From contig NZ_FZQA01000006.1 of the NCBI RefSeq assembly GCF_900199215.1, positions 101,126 to 165,125 on the forward strand: a stretch of 64,000 bases of DNA. The letters run 5' to 3'. The DNA comes from Amphiplicatus metriothermophilus (GTDB taxonomy: Bacteria > Pseudomonadota > Alphaproteobacteria > Caulobacterales > Parvularculaceae). Positions 45,816 to 57,800 of this stretch are shown one piece after another. Made by a program: the position numbers and the translations under genes. Below the pieces are notes generated by a model. The model worked only from the letters and a program-made list of their open reading frames with translations. It searched no databases and was not told the DNA's origin. Numbering within the stretch: the first letter of the stretch is position 1; each line of letters opens with the position of its first letter.

Positions 45816-47180
45816 TCAACCGTCCCTGGAATCGTTCCCCCACAGACGTTTCCACCACGGCTGTTTCGGCGCAGGTTCGAAAGGCTGATCGGCGTCTTTC
45901 ATCTTTCCACGGATTTCGTCGATGTCCCAGCCGGTGAGATTGGCCAGGGTCTGGGCCTCCTTTTCGAAGCGGTCGGGCAGGGAAGCGCGGTATTCCTTCG
46001 CCGCCTCGCAGCGCGCCTCGCCCTTATAGGGATGGCGCAGCACGTAGCGGCCCTGGAAGTTCGAGCGGTCGCCGGTCTCCTTGAACATCAGGTCTTCGGG
46101 AAAATGCGCCGCATCATAGATCACATGCAGGCGCGTGACGAACACGTCGCGCGCCGGGCCCGGCGCGAGGCGTCCTTCGACGCCGCTTCCGATCCAATAA
46201 ACGCCGAGCTCGCGCAATTCCGCGTCCGAGAGCGGATCGGCCGCGCACGGATCGCACCAGTTCATGTCCCAGGCGTATTCGAGAAACACCGCGCGTTCGT
46301 TCTCCTTCTCCACGGAGGTCTCGAACATCGCCTTGTAGAAATCGCCGAACTCCTCCTTGACGAAGATCGGGACGTCGACATTCGACGGCAGCTTGACCGT
46401 GCGATAGTTGGTCGTCTCGACCCGTCCCTTGCGGGTCAGGGTGAAGACGAAAAGCTCCTGCTTGCCGTCGGCGTTCGCCGTGCCGAGCCGGATCGGCAGC
46501 ATGAAGCGCGGATCTTCATAGGCGATCTGCAGCGGGCGGAGATATTTGAGTCCCGTGGCGGCCTGCTCCTCGAGATTGACCTTGGCGACGAAGAATTTCA
46601 TGCCCTGCCTGATGTAGCTTTCCAGAACCGGCTCGGCGCCCGGCGGCAGGCGATAGCCGTTCTCTGTCAGCCATGCGGCGAGCCCGTCGGACTCCTTCGC
46701 CGACAGAATCTGGATGTCGTATTCGCCGACGGTGTATTCGGCCTCGACGGTGACGCCGAGCGCGTCGGCGCGCCGGCGCGGGCCTGCGCGGGTTTCCGCC
46801 GCCGGCGAGGCTGCGAGCATGTCGTATTCGTAGCGCCGGCAGGGATCCTCGTCGAAATACTCGACCAGCCGCGGCGCGGTGTAGGCGTCGAGATGGTCGA
46901 GGATCGCGTTGTCGGCGACGTGAATCTGCTGGCGCTCGAGAACCACGGGCGAGGGAATGATCAGGGCGAACTCTTCAAGCTCGCCCTGATAGTCGTTGGC
47001 CATGGTGATGACCGTGCGCTCGCCGTCGCGCACGATCGCCACCTTGGACGCCTTGTTGAAGAGTTTCGTGTCGGCCTTGGCGACGTAAAAGCCGCAGAAC
47101 GCGGCCGCGCCTCCGGCCGCGCCGACCGCGGCCAGGGCGGAAACGGCGGCGATGAGGCTTTTCTTCAGCGTGCGTCGCAT
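45816..47180 (-). CDS. DUF2330 exported protein
   Basis: Exported protein of 454 residues with a signal peptide (about 1-28, ending AAAFCGFY). It then carries the start of the DUF2330 domain, CGFYVAKADTKLFNKASKVAIVRDG, split here as CGFYVAKAD and KLFNKASKVAIVRDG, and IPSPVVLERQQIHV. Few cysteines occur, including a CDPC pair in NWCDPCAADP. The family has no established biochemical role. It lies 21 bases after the RnfD-like membrane gene and should be made together with it, which suggests a periplasmic partner for that membrane protein. No lipobox or catalytic motif is visible. Confidence 0.85.
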   Translation of the reverse strand: MRRTLKKSLIAAVSALAAVGAAGGAAAFCGFYVAKADTKLFNKASKVAIVRDGERTVITMANDYQGELEEFALIIPSPVVLERQQIHVADNAILDHLDAYTAPRLVEYFDEDPCRRYEYDMLAASPAAETRAGPRRRADALGVTVEAEYTVGEYDIQILSAKESDGLAAWLTENGYRLPPGAEPVLESYIRQGMKFFVAKVNLEEQAATGLKYLRPLQIAYEDPRFMLPIRLGTANADGKQELFVFTLTRKGRVETTNYRTVKLPSNVDVPIFVKEEFGDFYKAMFETSVEKENERAVFLEYAWDMNWCDPCAADPLSDAELRELGVYWIGSGVEGRLAPGPARDVFVTRLHVIYDAAHFPEDLMFKETGDRSNFQGRYVLRHPYKGEARCEAAKEYRASLPDRFEKEAQTLANLTGWDIDEIRGKMKDADQPFEPAPKQPWWKRLWGNDSRDG

Positions 47181-47201
47181 GGGTCTCTCCTCTCAGGGCG
47201 G

Positions 47202-48071
47202 TCACTCGGCGGGAAGGATGCGGGGCGCGGCCTTTCGCGGCCCCAGGCGCGGCGCGGAAAAGGCGGGCGGCGCGTCGCCCCATTGATAGCGCGGCGCGGG
47301 ATCGAACAGCTCCATCAGCGGACGGACGAGGCTCATCAGCGCCAGGGCGTAAAACAGTCCCTCGTCGAGGAAGAAATGATATTGCAGGACGTAGGCGAGG
47401 ATCGCCGCGCCGGCCGCGAAGGCCGCGCGGGCGCGCGCCCCGTCGGGCGTCGTCTTGGGATCGGAGATCATGAAGAAGGCGAACAGCACGAGCGCGCCGC
47501 TTTGCAGGCGCAGAAGCGGAATGGCGAGCGGATCGCCGAGATAGAGCGCCCGGACGAAAAGAGCCGCCGCATAGGTTCCCAGAAAGATGAGCGGCACGCC
47601 GAGCCGCGCGGCGCGATGGGCGACGATCGCGCCGGCGCCGGCGATGAACGCGGCCAGCCACAGCGCCGATCCCCACTGGCCGGGCGTCGTCCAGGCCGCG
47701 TCGGTCAAGAGGACCGTCGCGGCGATGCCGATATTCGCCGGATTGAAGACGTGCTTGCCGTTGAGGCGCAGCGCGAATTTCGAGCCGACGGCGATCGCGC
47801 CCGCCGCGGCGAGCGGGGCGAGCCCGTCGGCGCGCAGCAGCAGCGCGAGCGAGAGGGTCGTAATGAGCGGGCTCTTCCAGTCGAAACGCATCGCGTTGAG
47901 CGCGGCGCCGAGCTGCTGCGTCGCCATGCAGGCGACGAGAATGGTCGCGATCTGCGCCGCGCCGACATCGAAGGCGCGAACCGAAAGCCCGACGCACAAG
48001 AACGCGGCGAGCCCGGCGATCTGAAAATGGCGGGCGTCGCGCAGGAGCGCTGCTGTCCGGATGATCGCCAA
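47202..48071 (-). CDS. RnfD/NqrB-like integral membrane protein
   Basis: Integral membrane protein of 289 residues with about eight to nine helices. The block GKHVFNPANIGI and the later FFMISDPKTTPDGARAR are the shared RnfD/NqrB-family signatures; similar proteins in enediyne clusters are called UnbU. The flavin-attachment SGAT motif of true RnfD/NqrB is not seen (here SGALVLFAFF), and none of the other Rnf subunits is nearby, so it is not part of a standard Rnf complex. It is paired with the DUF2330 gene. The function is unknown; a redox or anchoring role is only inferred. Confidence 0.8.
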   Translation of the reverse strand: MAIIRTAALLRDARHFQIAGLAAFLCVGLSVRAFDVGAAQIATILVACMATQQLGAALNAMRFDWKSPLITTLSLALLLRADGLAPLAAAGAIAVGSKFALRLNGKHVFNPANIGIAATVLLTDAAWTTPGQWGSALWLAAFIAGAGAIVAHRAARLGVPLIFLGTYAAALFVRALYLGDPLAIPLLRLQSGALVLFAFFMISDPKTTPDGARARAAFAAGAAILAYVLQYHFFLDEGLFYALALMSLVRPLMELFDPAPRYQWGDAPPAFSAPRLGPRKAAPRILPAE

Positions 48072-48167
48072 GAGACGGCTCCCTTTCCCGGCCCGCCGCC
48101 AGCCTTGCGGCGAAGCCCCGCCCCGATGCGCATCAGACCCGAGGAATGGGGCGCAAATCCGGCGCCG

Positions 48168-49460
48168 TCAGGTGGGTTTTGCGGCGGCGGCCTCGGGCGC
48201 GGCCGGCGCGGCGAGGGCGGCGTCCTCGAAGCGGTCGGCGCGCGCGAGCTGCGGGAACAGGCGCGTCCAGGCGAGCGCCGTCGCGATGGCGACCGTCCCG
48301 CCCAGCACGACCGCGCCGACGGGGCCCAGGAAACGCGCCGCCACGCCCGATTCGAACTCGCCGAGCTCGTTCGAGGCGGAGATGAAGATGAAGGAGACCG
48401 AAGAGACGCGCCCGCGCATCGCGTCCGGCGTGGCGAACTGGATGAGCGACTGGCGCACATAGACCGAGATCATGTCCGCGGCGCCGGTGACGGCGAGCGC
48501 GATGATGGACAGCCAGAACAGCGGCGACCAGGCGAAAACGAGCATCGCCGCGCCATAGACGCCGATCGCGCCGAGCATCCACGGGCCGACTTTGCGCGAA
48601 AGAGGCCGCGCGGCGAGGGCTGCCGCGACGAGAGCCGCGCCGAGGGCCGGCGCGGCGCGCAGCGCGCCCAGCCCTTCCGAGCCCACATGCAGGATGTCGC
48701 GGGCGAAGACCGGGAGCAGCGCCGTCACCCCGCCGAACAACACGACGACGAGGTCGAGCGAGATGGCGCCGAAGACGGTCTTGTTGTCGCGCACATAGCG
48801 AAGCCCCTCAAAGACCATCGCCAGGCCGCGGGCGCCGGCGACCGGCGCCGGCTTCGGGGTGTTCGCCGCCGCGATCGAGACGATCGCCGCGACGGTCATC
48901 GCCGCCGCGGTTCCGTACACGACCTGCGGACCCCAGATGTAAAGAACGCCGCCGAGGGCGGGGCCGAGAATCGCCGCGCCCTGATAGCCGAGGGAGTTCC
49001 AGGCGATGGCCTGATGGAGCTCGGCGCGCGGCACAAGCGTCGGATAGAGCGAATTGCTCGCCGCCGGCGTGAAGGCGTTGACCCCGCCGAAGACCGCCGC
49101 GACGACGAAAATCGCCGGCAGCGCGATGTTCGCCGGCATCCCCGCCGTCGCCAGCAGGCCGAGAACGGCCGCAAGCCGGACGAGATTGCTAACGATCAGG
49201 ATGGTTTTGCGATCGAAGCGGTCCGCCGCCTGTCCGCCGACCAGCGAAAGCAGCAGCACGGGCAGGAACTGGACGAGTCCGACGAGCCCGAGCAGAAAGG
49301 CCGACTCCTCGATCGAGCGGGTCAGGCGCGCAAGGTCATAGACCTGCCAGCCGATGGCCACGGCCAGCATCTGGCGCCCGCCGGACAGGAGCTGGCGCAT
49401 GATCCAGTAGCGCAGATAGGCGCTGTGCCGGAAAACGGCGAGAGAGGGTGCGAGGGCCAT
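48168..49460 (-). CDS. MFS exporter, EntS-like (MFS_3)
   Basis: Twelve-helix major facilitator protein of 430 residues in the EntS/MFS_3 group, whose characterised member exports enterobactin. Blocks seen are FRHSAYLRYWIMRQL, the loop 2-3 signature GGQAADRFDRKTI and GVNAFTPAASNSLYPTLVPR in the middle region. No siderophore synthesis genes are near, so the substrate is unknown. It follows rnr by 66 bases on the same strand. Confidence 0.88.
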   Translation of the reverse strand: MALAPSLAVFRHSAYLRYWIMRQLLSGGRQMLAVAIGWQVYDLARLTRSIEESAFLLGLVGLVQFLPVLLLSLVGGQAADRFDRKTILIVSNLVRLAAVLGLLATAGMPANIALPAIFVVAAVFGGVNAFTPAASNSLYPTLVPRAELHQAIAWNSLGYQGAAILGPALGGVLYIWGPQVVYGTAAAMTVAAIVSIAAANTPKPAPVAGARGLAMVFEGLRYVRDNKTVFGAISLDLVVVLFGGVTALLPVFARDILHVGSEGLGALRAAPALGAALVAAALAARPLSRKVGPWMLGAIGVYGAAMLVFAWSPLFWLSIIALAVTGAADMISVYVRQSLIQFATPDAMRGRVSSVSFIFISASNELGEFESGVAARFLGPVGAVVLGGTVAIATALAWTRLFPQLARADRFEDAALAAPAAPEAAAAKPT

Positions 49461-49526
49461 AAAGCGGGGGAGCGGAAAGAGGCGAGCATATCTAACCGCG
49501 CGCGGCGGCGATGCAACCGCGCGCCG

Positions 49527-51797
49527 TCACGCGCGGGATTTTTTGCGCGCGGTCTTTTTCCCGCTCCTGCGCCGCATCTTGCTTTTCCCGTCGCTCTTGC
49601 CGCCGGGTGCGCGCCTGCGCCGCGATTTGGCTCCTGCGTCGGGCGGCAGCGGATCGGACAGCATCTCGAAGCGCAGGCCGCCGGTGAGGGGCGTGGCCTC
49701 GGCGAGGCGCACCCGCACCGTCTGGCCCAGCCGGTAGCGTCCGCCCGTGGTCTCGCCGACGACGGCGTGAGACTTTTCGTCGAACCGGAAGCGCTCGAAG
49801 CCGAGCGCGCGCATCGGCGTGAAGCCGTCCGCGCCCGTCTCGTCGAGCGCCACGAAGACGCCGAAGCGCGTCACGCCCGTGATCCGCGCGTCGAACTCGG
49901 CGCCCACCCGGCCGGCGAGATAGCCTGCGAGATAGCGGTCCCTGGACTCGCGCTCGGCCGCGACGGCGCGCCGCTCGAAGTCCGAAATCTTCTCGGCGAT
50001 ATCGGACAGGGCGGCCGCCTCCTGCGGCGTCTGCCCGCCCGCGCCGAGCTTGCAGGCGGCGACGAGGCCGCGATGCACGGTCAGATCCGCATAGCGCCGG
50101 ATGGGCGAGGTGAAGTGCGCGTAACGCGGCAGGTTGAGGCCGAAATGGCCAAGGTTTTCCGTCGCGTAGACCGCCTGCTTCTGGGAGCGCAGGATCGCTT
50201 CGGAAACCATTTCCTTCTGGTCGCGCGCTTCGGCCTTGCGCAGGATCTGATTGAAATGCGAGGGCCGCACCGCGGGGCTGTTCACGAAGGAATAATCGAG
50301 GCTCGCAAGATAGTCTCTGAGCGCCTCCAGCTTCTCCGGGTCGGGCGAGTCGTGCACCCGGTAGATCAGCGCCGTGCGCCGCTGCTCCAGCGTTTCCGCC
50401 GCCGCGACATTGGCGAGGATCATGAACTCCTCGATGACGCGATGGGCGTCGAAGCGCTCGCGCCGCTCGACGCGCGCCACGGCGCCGTCGGGGCCGAGCA
50501 CGATGCGCCGTTCGGGCAGATCGAGATCGAGCGGCGCGCGGCGCTTGCGCTCCTCCCAGCGCGCGCGAAAGGCGGCGTGGAGATGGCGCACCGTCGCCAT
50601 GACCGCCGCCGGCGCCTGGCCGCCCTCGATGATCGCCTGCGCATCGCCGTAAGACAGCTTCGCGGCCGAGCGCATGATCGCGCGATGGAAGCGGTGCGCG
50701 CGCTTGCGGCCTTTGGCGTCGACGGTCATCTCGACGGCGAGGCAGGGCCGATCCTCGCCCTCGCGCAGCGAGCACAGATCGTTCGACAGCCGCTCGGGCA
50801 GCATCGGCACGACGCGGTCCGGGAGGTATACGGAGTTTCCCCTTCGCAGCGCCTCGCGATCGAGCGCGCCGCCAGGGCGCACGAACCAGCTTACGTCGGC
50901 GATGGCGACGATGACCTTGTAGCCGCCCTCGTTGGCCGGGTCGTCGTCGGGCGCGGCCCAGACCGCGTCGTCATGGTCCTTCGCGTCTTCAGGGTCGATG
51001 GTGAGAAGCGGCGTGTCGCGCAAATCGAGCCTGCCCTGCGCGGCAGGCGGGCGCGCCCGCTCGGCCTCCTTGAGCGCCTCTTCGGGAAAGTCGATCGGAA
51101 TGCCGTGATTGGCGAGCGCGATCAGCGAATAGGCGCCGCGATCCTCGACATGGCCCGCGATCTCGCGCACCCGCGCGCGGGCCGGACCATACCCGCGGGC
51201 GTGCTTCGTCTCCACCCAGACGAGATCGCCGTCCGAAGCGCCGGCCGCGTCGCCCTTGTCGATCGTGAAGACGTTGCGCGCGCGCCGCTCCACGGGCTCT
51301 GCGACGCCGCCATGCCGGTTCGCGCGGTAAACGGCGAGAAAGCGATGCGCCCCCTTGCCGAGCGCCTTGACGAACTGCGCGCCGTAGCCCTCGTCGCCCG
51401 CCGGGCGCAGGCGGGCGAGAAAGCGGTCGCCGACGCCCGGCGCCGGCCTGATCTTCGCTGCGGCCCGCGCCGACAGACGGATGAGCGGCGGCTTGCCGTC
51501 GCCTTTCCAACCGACCGGCAGACACAGCATGTCGCCGTCCTCGTCCACGGACATGATGTCGACCGGCGTCACCGGCGGCAGGCGGTCGGCCGGCGCGACC
51601 CGCCGCGCGCCCGCGCGCCGCAGCTCGCCGGCGCGCTCCATCTCCTTCAGCAGCGCGCGCAGGGCCGTGCGCTGCGCGCCCTTCACGCCGAAGGCGCGCG
51701 CGATGTCGCGCCGCGCCGCCTCGCCGGGATGGGCGTCCAGATAGTCGAGAATCTCCTGTTTGGTCGGCAGAGAGGAGGATTGGGATCGCTTGGCCAC
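49527..51797 (-). CDS. rnr: Ribonuclease R
   Basis: Processive 3'-5' exoribonuclease of 756 residues that degrades structured RNA. An N-terminal helix-turn-helix (about 10-65) is followed by cold-shock domains, the RNB catalytic domain with LTIDPEDAKDHDDAVWA (metal-binding Asp set) and SPAVRPSHFNQIL, then the S1 domain (about 625-705, FDARITGVTRFGVFVALDE) and a lysine/arginine-rich tail. The S1 domain and tail favour RNase R over RNase II. It starts 43 bases after the M23 gene stop, in the topA run. Confidence 0.95.
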   Translation of the reverse strand: MAKRSQSSSLPTKQEILDYLDAHPGEAARRDIARAFGVKGAQRTALRALLKEMERAGELRRAGARRVAPADRLPPVTPVDIMSVDEDGDMLCLPVGWKGDGKPPLIRLSARAAAKIRPAPGVGDRFLARLRPAGDEGYGAQFVKALGKGAHRFLAVYRANRHGGVAEPVERRARNVFTIDKGDAAGASDGDLVWVETKHARGYGPARARVREIAGHVEDRGAYSLIALANHGIPIDFPEEALKEAERARPPAAQGRLDLRDTPLLTIDPEDAKDHDDAVWAAPDDDPANEGGYKVIVAIADVSWFVRPGGALDREALRRGNSVYLPDRVVPMLPERLSNDLCSLREGEDRPCLAVEMTVDAKGRKRAHRFHRAIMRSAAKLSYGDAQAIIEGGQAPAAVMATVRHLHAAFRARWEERKRRAPLDLDLPERRIVLGPDGAVARVERRERFDAHRVIEEFMILANVAAAETLEQRRTALIYRVHDSPDPEKLEALRDYLASLDYSFVNSPAVRPSHFNQILRKAEARDQKEMVSEAILRSQKQAVYATENLGHFGLNLPRYAHFTSPIRRYADLTVHRGLVAACKLGAGGQTPQEAAALSDIAEKISDFERRAVAAERESRDRYLAGYLAGRVGAEFDARITGVTRFGVFVALDETGADGFTPMRALGFERFRFDEKSHAVVGETTGGRYRLGQTVRVRLAEATPLTGGLRFEMLSDPLPPDAGAKSRRRRAPGGKSDGKSKMRRRSGKKTARKKSRA

Positions 51798-51840
51798 AAC
51801 CGACTTTCATAACGGCCTGCGCGCGCGCGGGCCAGAGAGG

Positions 51841-52431
51841 CTAACGGCCGACCGTAAGCGGATTCAACGCCTTCCCGTCAATCAGCACTTCGTAATGCAG
51901 ATGGACGGCGGTGGCGTTGCCGGTCCGCCCCGTCCGTCCGATCACGTCGCCTGCTCTGACGCGCGCCCCGCGCCGCATGCCAGGCGCGAAGCCCGACAGA
52001 TGCGCATAGCGGGTCTCCACCCCGTTGCGGTGGCGGATGAGGATCGTGTCGCCGAAGCCGCGCCGCTTTCCGGCTTCGGCCACGATCCCGTCGCCGGCGG
52101 CGAGCACCGGGCGCGGGCGGCCCGTGTAGAGATCGACGCCTTTATGGAACGCGCCGGCGCCGCCGCGTCTCGGTCCGTAGCCGGAAGAAAGACATCCCTC
52201 GACGGGCGCCCGGGCCAGCATGACGCCGCGCGCGACGATCATGGGGTCGAAGTCCCGAACGCGCCCGTCGCCATGGGCGGGCGGCGCGTTCGCGATCCCG
52301 CCGCCGGGACACAGACGCAGCGTTTGCGGAAAGTCGCCGCCCGCCGGCCGCGGCGCCGTGGCGCAGCCGGCGAGGACAGCCAGAGCGACAGCGGGGGCGA
52401 CGATACGCAACGACGGAACCAACGCGACCAT
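51841..52431 (-). CDS. M23-family peptidase lipoprotein
   Basis: Exported zinc metallopeptidase of 196 residues, with lipobox LAGC (Cys23). The LytM/M23 catalytic set is present: HKGVDLYTG (first His and Asp) and VHLHYEV (HxH), with GDTILIRHRNGVETRYAHLS between. Such proteins cut peptidoglycan cross-links or, when degenerate, activate amidases; here the zinc ligands look complete. ATG 52431 is chosen because the signal peptide begins there. Open frame continues upstream but reads as a shadow. It lies between topA and rnr. Confidence 0.88.
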   Translation of the reverse strand: MVALVPSLRIVAPAVALAVLAGCATAPRPAGGDFPQTLRLCPGGGIANAPPAHGDGRVRDFDPMIVARGVMLARAPVEGCLSSGYGPRRGGAGAFHKGVDLYTGRPRPVLAAGDGIVAEAGKRRGFGDTILIRHRNGVETRYAHLSGFAPGMRRGARVRAGDVIGRTGRTGNATAVHLHYEVLIDGKALNPLTVGR

Positions 52432-52591
52432 GCCCCATGATAAGCGGCGAAGCCCGCACGGGAAGTTAATCCGGCGAGAAGATTTGAGAATCGCGCGGAC
52501 CTGGAAGCGAAGCGGCGCGCGGCGGAAAGTACGGCGCGGCATGAATGCCGGCTTTCGCCGGGACGAGCGGGCGAAGTCGTGCGTCGGGGAA

Positions 52592-55222
<2,631 letters not shown>

Positions 55223-55325
55223 GCGCCGGAAGGCTCCGTGTCGGCTGAGGGACGGGTGAGCGGCGGGCGGCGACCCTGCGTCGGGCGCCGGCCGGCTGTC
55301 AACTGGCCGGGTTGTCCGGCGCGCA

Positions 55326-55368
55326 ACCTATGGTATAGGTATCAGCGTTATATGTTATTAAAGGTTGT
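55326..55368. promoter_or_regulatory. AT-rich divergent promoter region of topA
   Basis: The only AT-rich stretch in the 190-base gap between topA and the 67-residue gene. It contains TATAGGTAT and TATATGTTAT, the second a -10-like element for the plus strand. It could drive either gene. No further consensus was found. Confidence 0.35.
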
Positions 55369-55412
55369 TGCCGCAGGATCGGAACGACACGCGCCGAAAG
55401 AGGGGTCCCCTT

Positions 55413-55616
55413 ATGTCGCTCACGCGCAGCAAACGCGGCGCGCCGGCCGCGCCGCCGGCCTTCTGGAGAAAGGCCGGCCCGGCCGAGCGCGCCGGCTATA
55501 TCGAGGAAATGACGCGGGAGATGGCGAATCTCGCCGCCGGGCCCGGTCTCGAAAGGCTGCGCGATCTTCTGCGCCTGGCGGAGGCCGAAGCGCGGCGGCT
55601 GGCCCTCGGCCGCTGA
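55413..55616 (+). CDS. Small hypothetical protein, 67 residues
   Basis: Short protein with a basic, Pro/Ala-rich N-terminal third and a helical C-terminal part (AGYIEEMTREMANLAAGPG, ERLRDLLRLAEAEARRLALGR). It has no recognised family. Start ATG 55413 has AGAGGGG before it and a promoter-like AT-rich region lies 45 bases further up. The predicted amphipathic helices suggest a small binding or regulatory protein, but no function can be assigned. It converges with icd at 32 bases. Confidence 0.5.
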   Translation: MSLTRSKRGAPAAPPAFWRKAGPAERAGYIEEMTREMANLAAGPGLERLRDLLRLAEAEARRLALGR

Positions 55617-55648
55617 CCGCCGCGCCGGGGTTCCGGTTTGCGGCCGAC

Positions 55649-56863
55649 TCAGACGCCCATCGCCTTGCGGAAGTTCTCGTCCACCTTGTCGAGGAAGCCG
55701 GTGGTGGTCAGCCAGCTCTGCTCGGCGCCGATGAGCAGCGCAAGGTCCTTCGTCATGTGGCCGGCCTCGACCGTCTTGATGATGGTCTCCTCCAGCGTCC
55801 GGGCGAAACTGATGAGCGCCTCGTTGCCGTCGAGCTTGCCGCGATGGGCGAGCCCGCGCGTCCAGGCGAAGATCGAGGCGATGGGGTTCGTCGAAGTCTC
55901 CTCGCCGCGCTGATGCGCCCGGTAATGGCGCGTCACCGTGCCGTGGGCGGCCTCGGCCTCGACGGTCTTGCCGTCCGGCGTCATCAGCACCGAGGTCATC
56001 AGGCCGAGCGAGCCGAACCCTTGCGCGACCGTATCGGACTGCACGTCGCCGTCATAGTTCTTGCAGGCCCAGACATAGCCGCCGGCCCATTTCAGCGAGG
56101 CCGCCACCATGTCGTCGATCAGGCGGTGCTCATAGGTCAGCTTGAGCTCGTCGAACGTCGCCTTGAACTCGGTCTCGTAGATCTCCTGGAAGATGTCCTT
56201 GAAGCGCCCGTCGTACTTTTTGAGGATCGTGTTCTTGGTGGACAGATAAAGCGGATATTTCCGCTGGACGGCGTAGTTGAAACAGGCGCGGGCGAAGTCG
56301 CGAATCGAAGAGTCGAGATTGTACATCCCCAGATAGACGCCGCCCGACGGCGCGTCGAAGACTTCCCTTTCGATCACGTCCCCGTTCTCGCCTTCCCACT
56401 TCATGGTCAGCTTGCCCTTGCCGGGAAAGACGATGTCGGTGGCGCGGTACTGATCGCCGAAGGCGTGACGGCCGATGATGATCGGCTGCGTCCAGCTTGG
56501 CACCAGCCGCGGCACGTTGCGGATGATGATCGGTTCGCGGAACACGACGCCGCCGAGGATGTTGCGGATCGTGCCGTTGGGCGAGCGCCACATCTCCTTG
56601 AGGTTGAATTCCTTGACCCGGGCTTCGTCGGGCGTGATGGTCGCGCACTTCACCGCGACGCCGTATTTCTTCGTGGCTTCCGCGGCCTCGATGGTGATCT
56701 GATCGTTGGTGCGGTCGCGCTCTTCGATGCCGAGGTCGAAATATTTCAGCTCGATGTCGAGATAGGGATGGATGAACTTCTCCTTGATCATCTTCCAGAT
56801 GATCCGGGTCATCTCGTCTCCGTCCATTTCGACGACGGGATTTTCGACTTTGATTTTCTGCAT
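55649..56863 (-). CDS. icd: NADP-dependent isocitrate dehydrogenase
   Basis: TCA-cycle enzyme of 404 residues converting isocitrate to 2-oxoglutarate and CO2 with NADP+. It belongs to the eukaryote-type subfamily common in alphaproteobacteria: [20 protein letters not shown] at the start, [32 protein letters not shown], and [14 protein letters not shown] 56863 has AGGA six bases before it. Upstream in-frame codons are a shadow. A divergent TrmJ-like gene starts 117 bases away. Confidence 0.97.
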   Translation of the reverse strand: MQKIKVENPVVEMDGDEMTRIIWKMIKEKFIHPYLDIELKYFDLGIEERDRTNDQITIEAAEATKKYGVAVKCATITPDEARVKEFNLKEMWRSPNGTIRNILGGVVFREPIIIRNVPRLVPSWTQPIIIGRHAFGDQYRATDIVFPGKGKLTMKWEGENGDVIEREVFDAPSGGVYLGMYNLDSSIRDFARACFNYAVQRKYPLYLSTKNTILKKYDGRFKDIFQEIYETEFKATFDELKLTYEHRLIDDMVAASLKWAGGYVWACKNYDGDVQSDTVAQGFGSLGLMTSVLMTPDGKTVEAEAAHGTVTRHYRAHQRGEETSTNPIASIFAWTRGLAHRGKLDGNEALISFARTLEETIIKTVEAGHMTKDLALLIGAEQSWLTTTGFLDKVDENFRKAMGV

Positions 56864-56980
56864 CGAAGGTCCTACCGGGTTTCGCGAATCAGCATGACGG
56901 GCGCGCGGGAGCGGCGCCGGGGAGGAGGCTCGGCGCCTATAGCACCGGGCGCCGCGGGAAAAAAGGGGCGGCGGGACGCA

Positions 56981-57760
56981 ATGGCCCAAGCGAGTAGGAC
57001 AAGCAGACGCGACGGGCGGGGCGCGCTCAGGCCCGCGCCGGCGTTCGTTCTGGTCGAGCCCCAGCTCGGCGAGAATATCGGCGCGGCCGCGCGCGCGATG
57101 CTCAATTTCGGCGCAGCACAGCTGCGTCTCGTCGCGCCGCGCGACGGCTGGCCCAATCCGGCCGCGGCCGCGACGGCCTCGGGCGCCGATGTCGTAATCG
57201 AGCGCGCGCAGGTCTTCGGCCGCCTTGAGGAAGCTCTGGCGGATTGCAATTACGTGCTGGCGACCACGGCGCGCCCGCGCGAAATCCTGCTGCCCGTGCT
57301 GTCGCCGGAAGAAGCCGCCGCGGCGCTCAAGGCGCGCATCGACGCGGGCGCGCGCTGCGCGGTCATGTTCGGGCGCGAGCGTTCGGGCCTGCTCAACGAC
57401 GAGGTGGCGCGCGCCGACGCGATCGTCTCGATCCCCGTCAATCCGTCTTTCGCCTCGCTCAATCTCGCTCAGGCGGTCGCCGTGCTCGCCTATGAATGGG
57501 CGAAGGCGGACGGGCGCGAAGGCTTCGCGAGCGGGCTCGAAGAAGCCGTCCCGGCGACGCGCGCGGCGCTCGAGGGACTGCTCGATCAGCTCATCGGCGC
57601 GCTCGACGCGGCCGGCTATTTCTTTCCGCCGGAGAAGCGTCCCGTGATGGAGCGCAATCTGCGCGCGGCCTTCACGCGGGCCGGATTCGCCGAAGGCGAG
57701 ATTCGCACGCTGCGCGGCGTCGTCAAGGCGCTCGCAGGAGGGCCGCGTAAGGAGTGTTGA
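56981..57760 (+). CDS. trmJ: SPOUT tRNA methyltransferase, TrmJ-like
   Basis: RNA 2'-O-methyltransferase of the SpoU family, 259 residues. Family blocks are [22 protein letters not shown] (split here as [17 protein letters not shown]), [15 protein letters not shown] and the SAM-knot region [21 protein letters not shown]. These match TrmJ, which methylates ribose 32 in the tRNA anticodon loop, better than TrmH. The target is inferred. ATG 56981 is chosen; the same frame is open far upstream but that is an artefact of high GC opposite topA. The ribosome site is weak. Confidence 0.88.
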   Translation: MAQASRTSRRDGRGALRPAPAFVLVEPQLGENIGAAARAMLNFGAAQLRLVAPRDGWPNPAAAATASGADVVIERAQVFGRLEEALADCNYVLATTARPREILLPVLSPEEAAAALKARIDAGARCAVMFGRERSGLLNDEVARADAIVSIPVNPSFASLNLAQAVAVLAYEWAKADGREGFASGLEEAVPATRAALEGLLDQLIGALDAAGYFFPPEKRPVMERNLRAAFTRAGFAEGEIRTLRGVVKALAGGPRKEC

Positions 57761-57762
57761 GA

Positions 57763-57790
57763 CCGCATCCGAAATTCAATCATTATGCGG
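57763..57790 (+). promoter_or_regulatory. Hairpin before the queuosine-precursor transporter
   Basis: Inverted repeat CCGCAT (57763-57768) and ATGCGG (57785-57790) in the 40-base AT-rich gap, ending 10 bases before the start codon. An overlapping pair ATCCG/CGGAT also exists. Related transporter genes can have preQ1 riboswitches, but the preQ1 sequence consensus is not seen. Confidence 0.25.
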
Positions 57791-57800
57791 ATTATTTGCC

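Noticed and set aside
45478..45937. Short plus-strand open frames in the pgsA-DUF2330 gap
   Set aside because: Arginine-rich with no family resemblance; part overlaps the DUF2330 gene.
47202..48071. Component of a complete Rnf or Nqr complex
   Set aside because: No other Rnf/Nqr subunits nearby and the flavin-attachment motif is absent.
45786..51812. A plus-strand open frame of about 2000 codons opposite rnr, the MFS exporter, RnfD-like and DUF2330 genes
   Set aside because: Arg/Ala/His-rich shadow of GC-rich genes on the other strand; no family blocks, and all real homology is on the minus strand.
57760..57800. preQ1 riboswitch before the queuosine-precursor transporter
   Set aside because: Only a simple hairpin is present; the conserved preQ1 loop and A-rich tail are missing.
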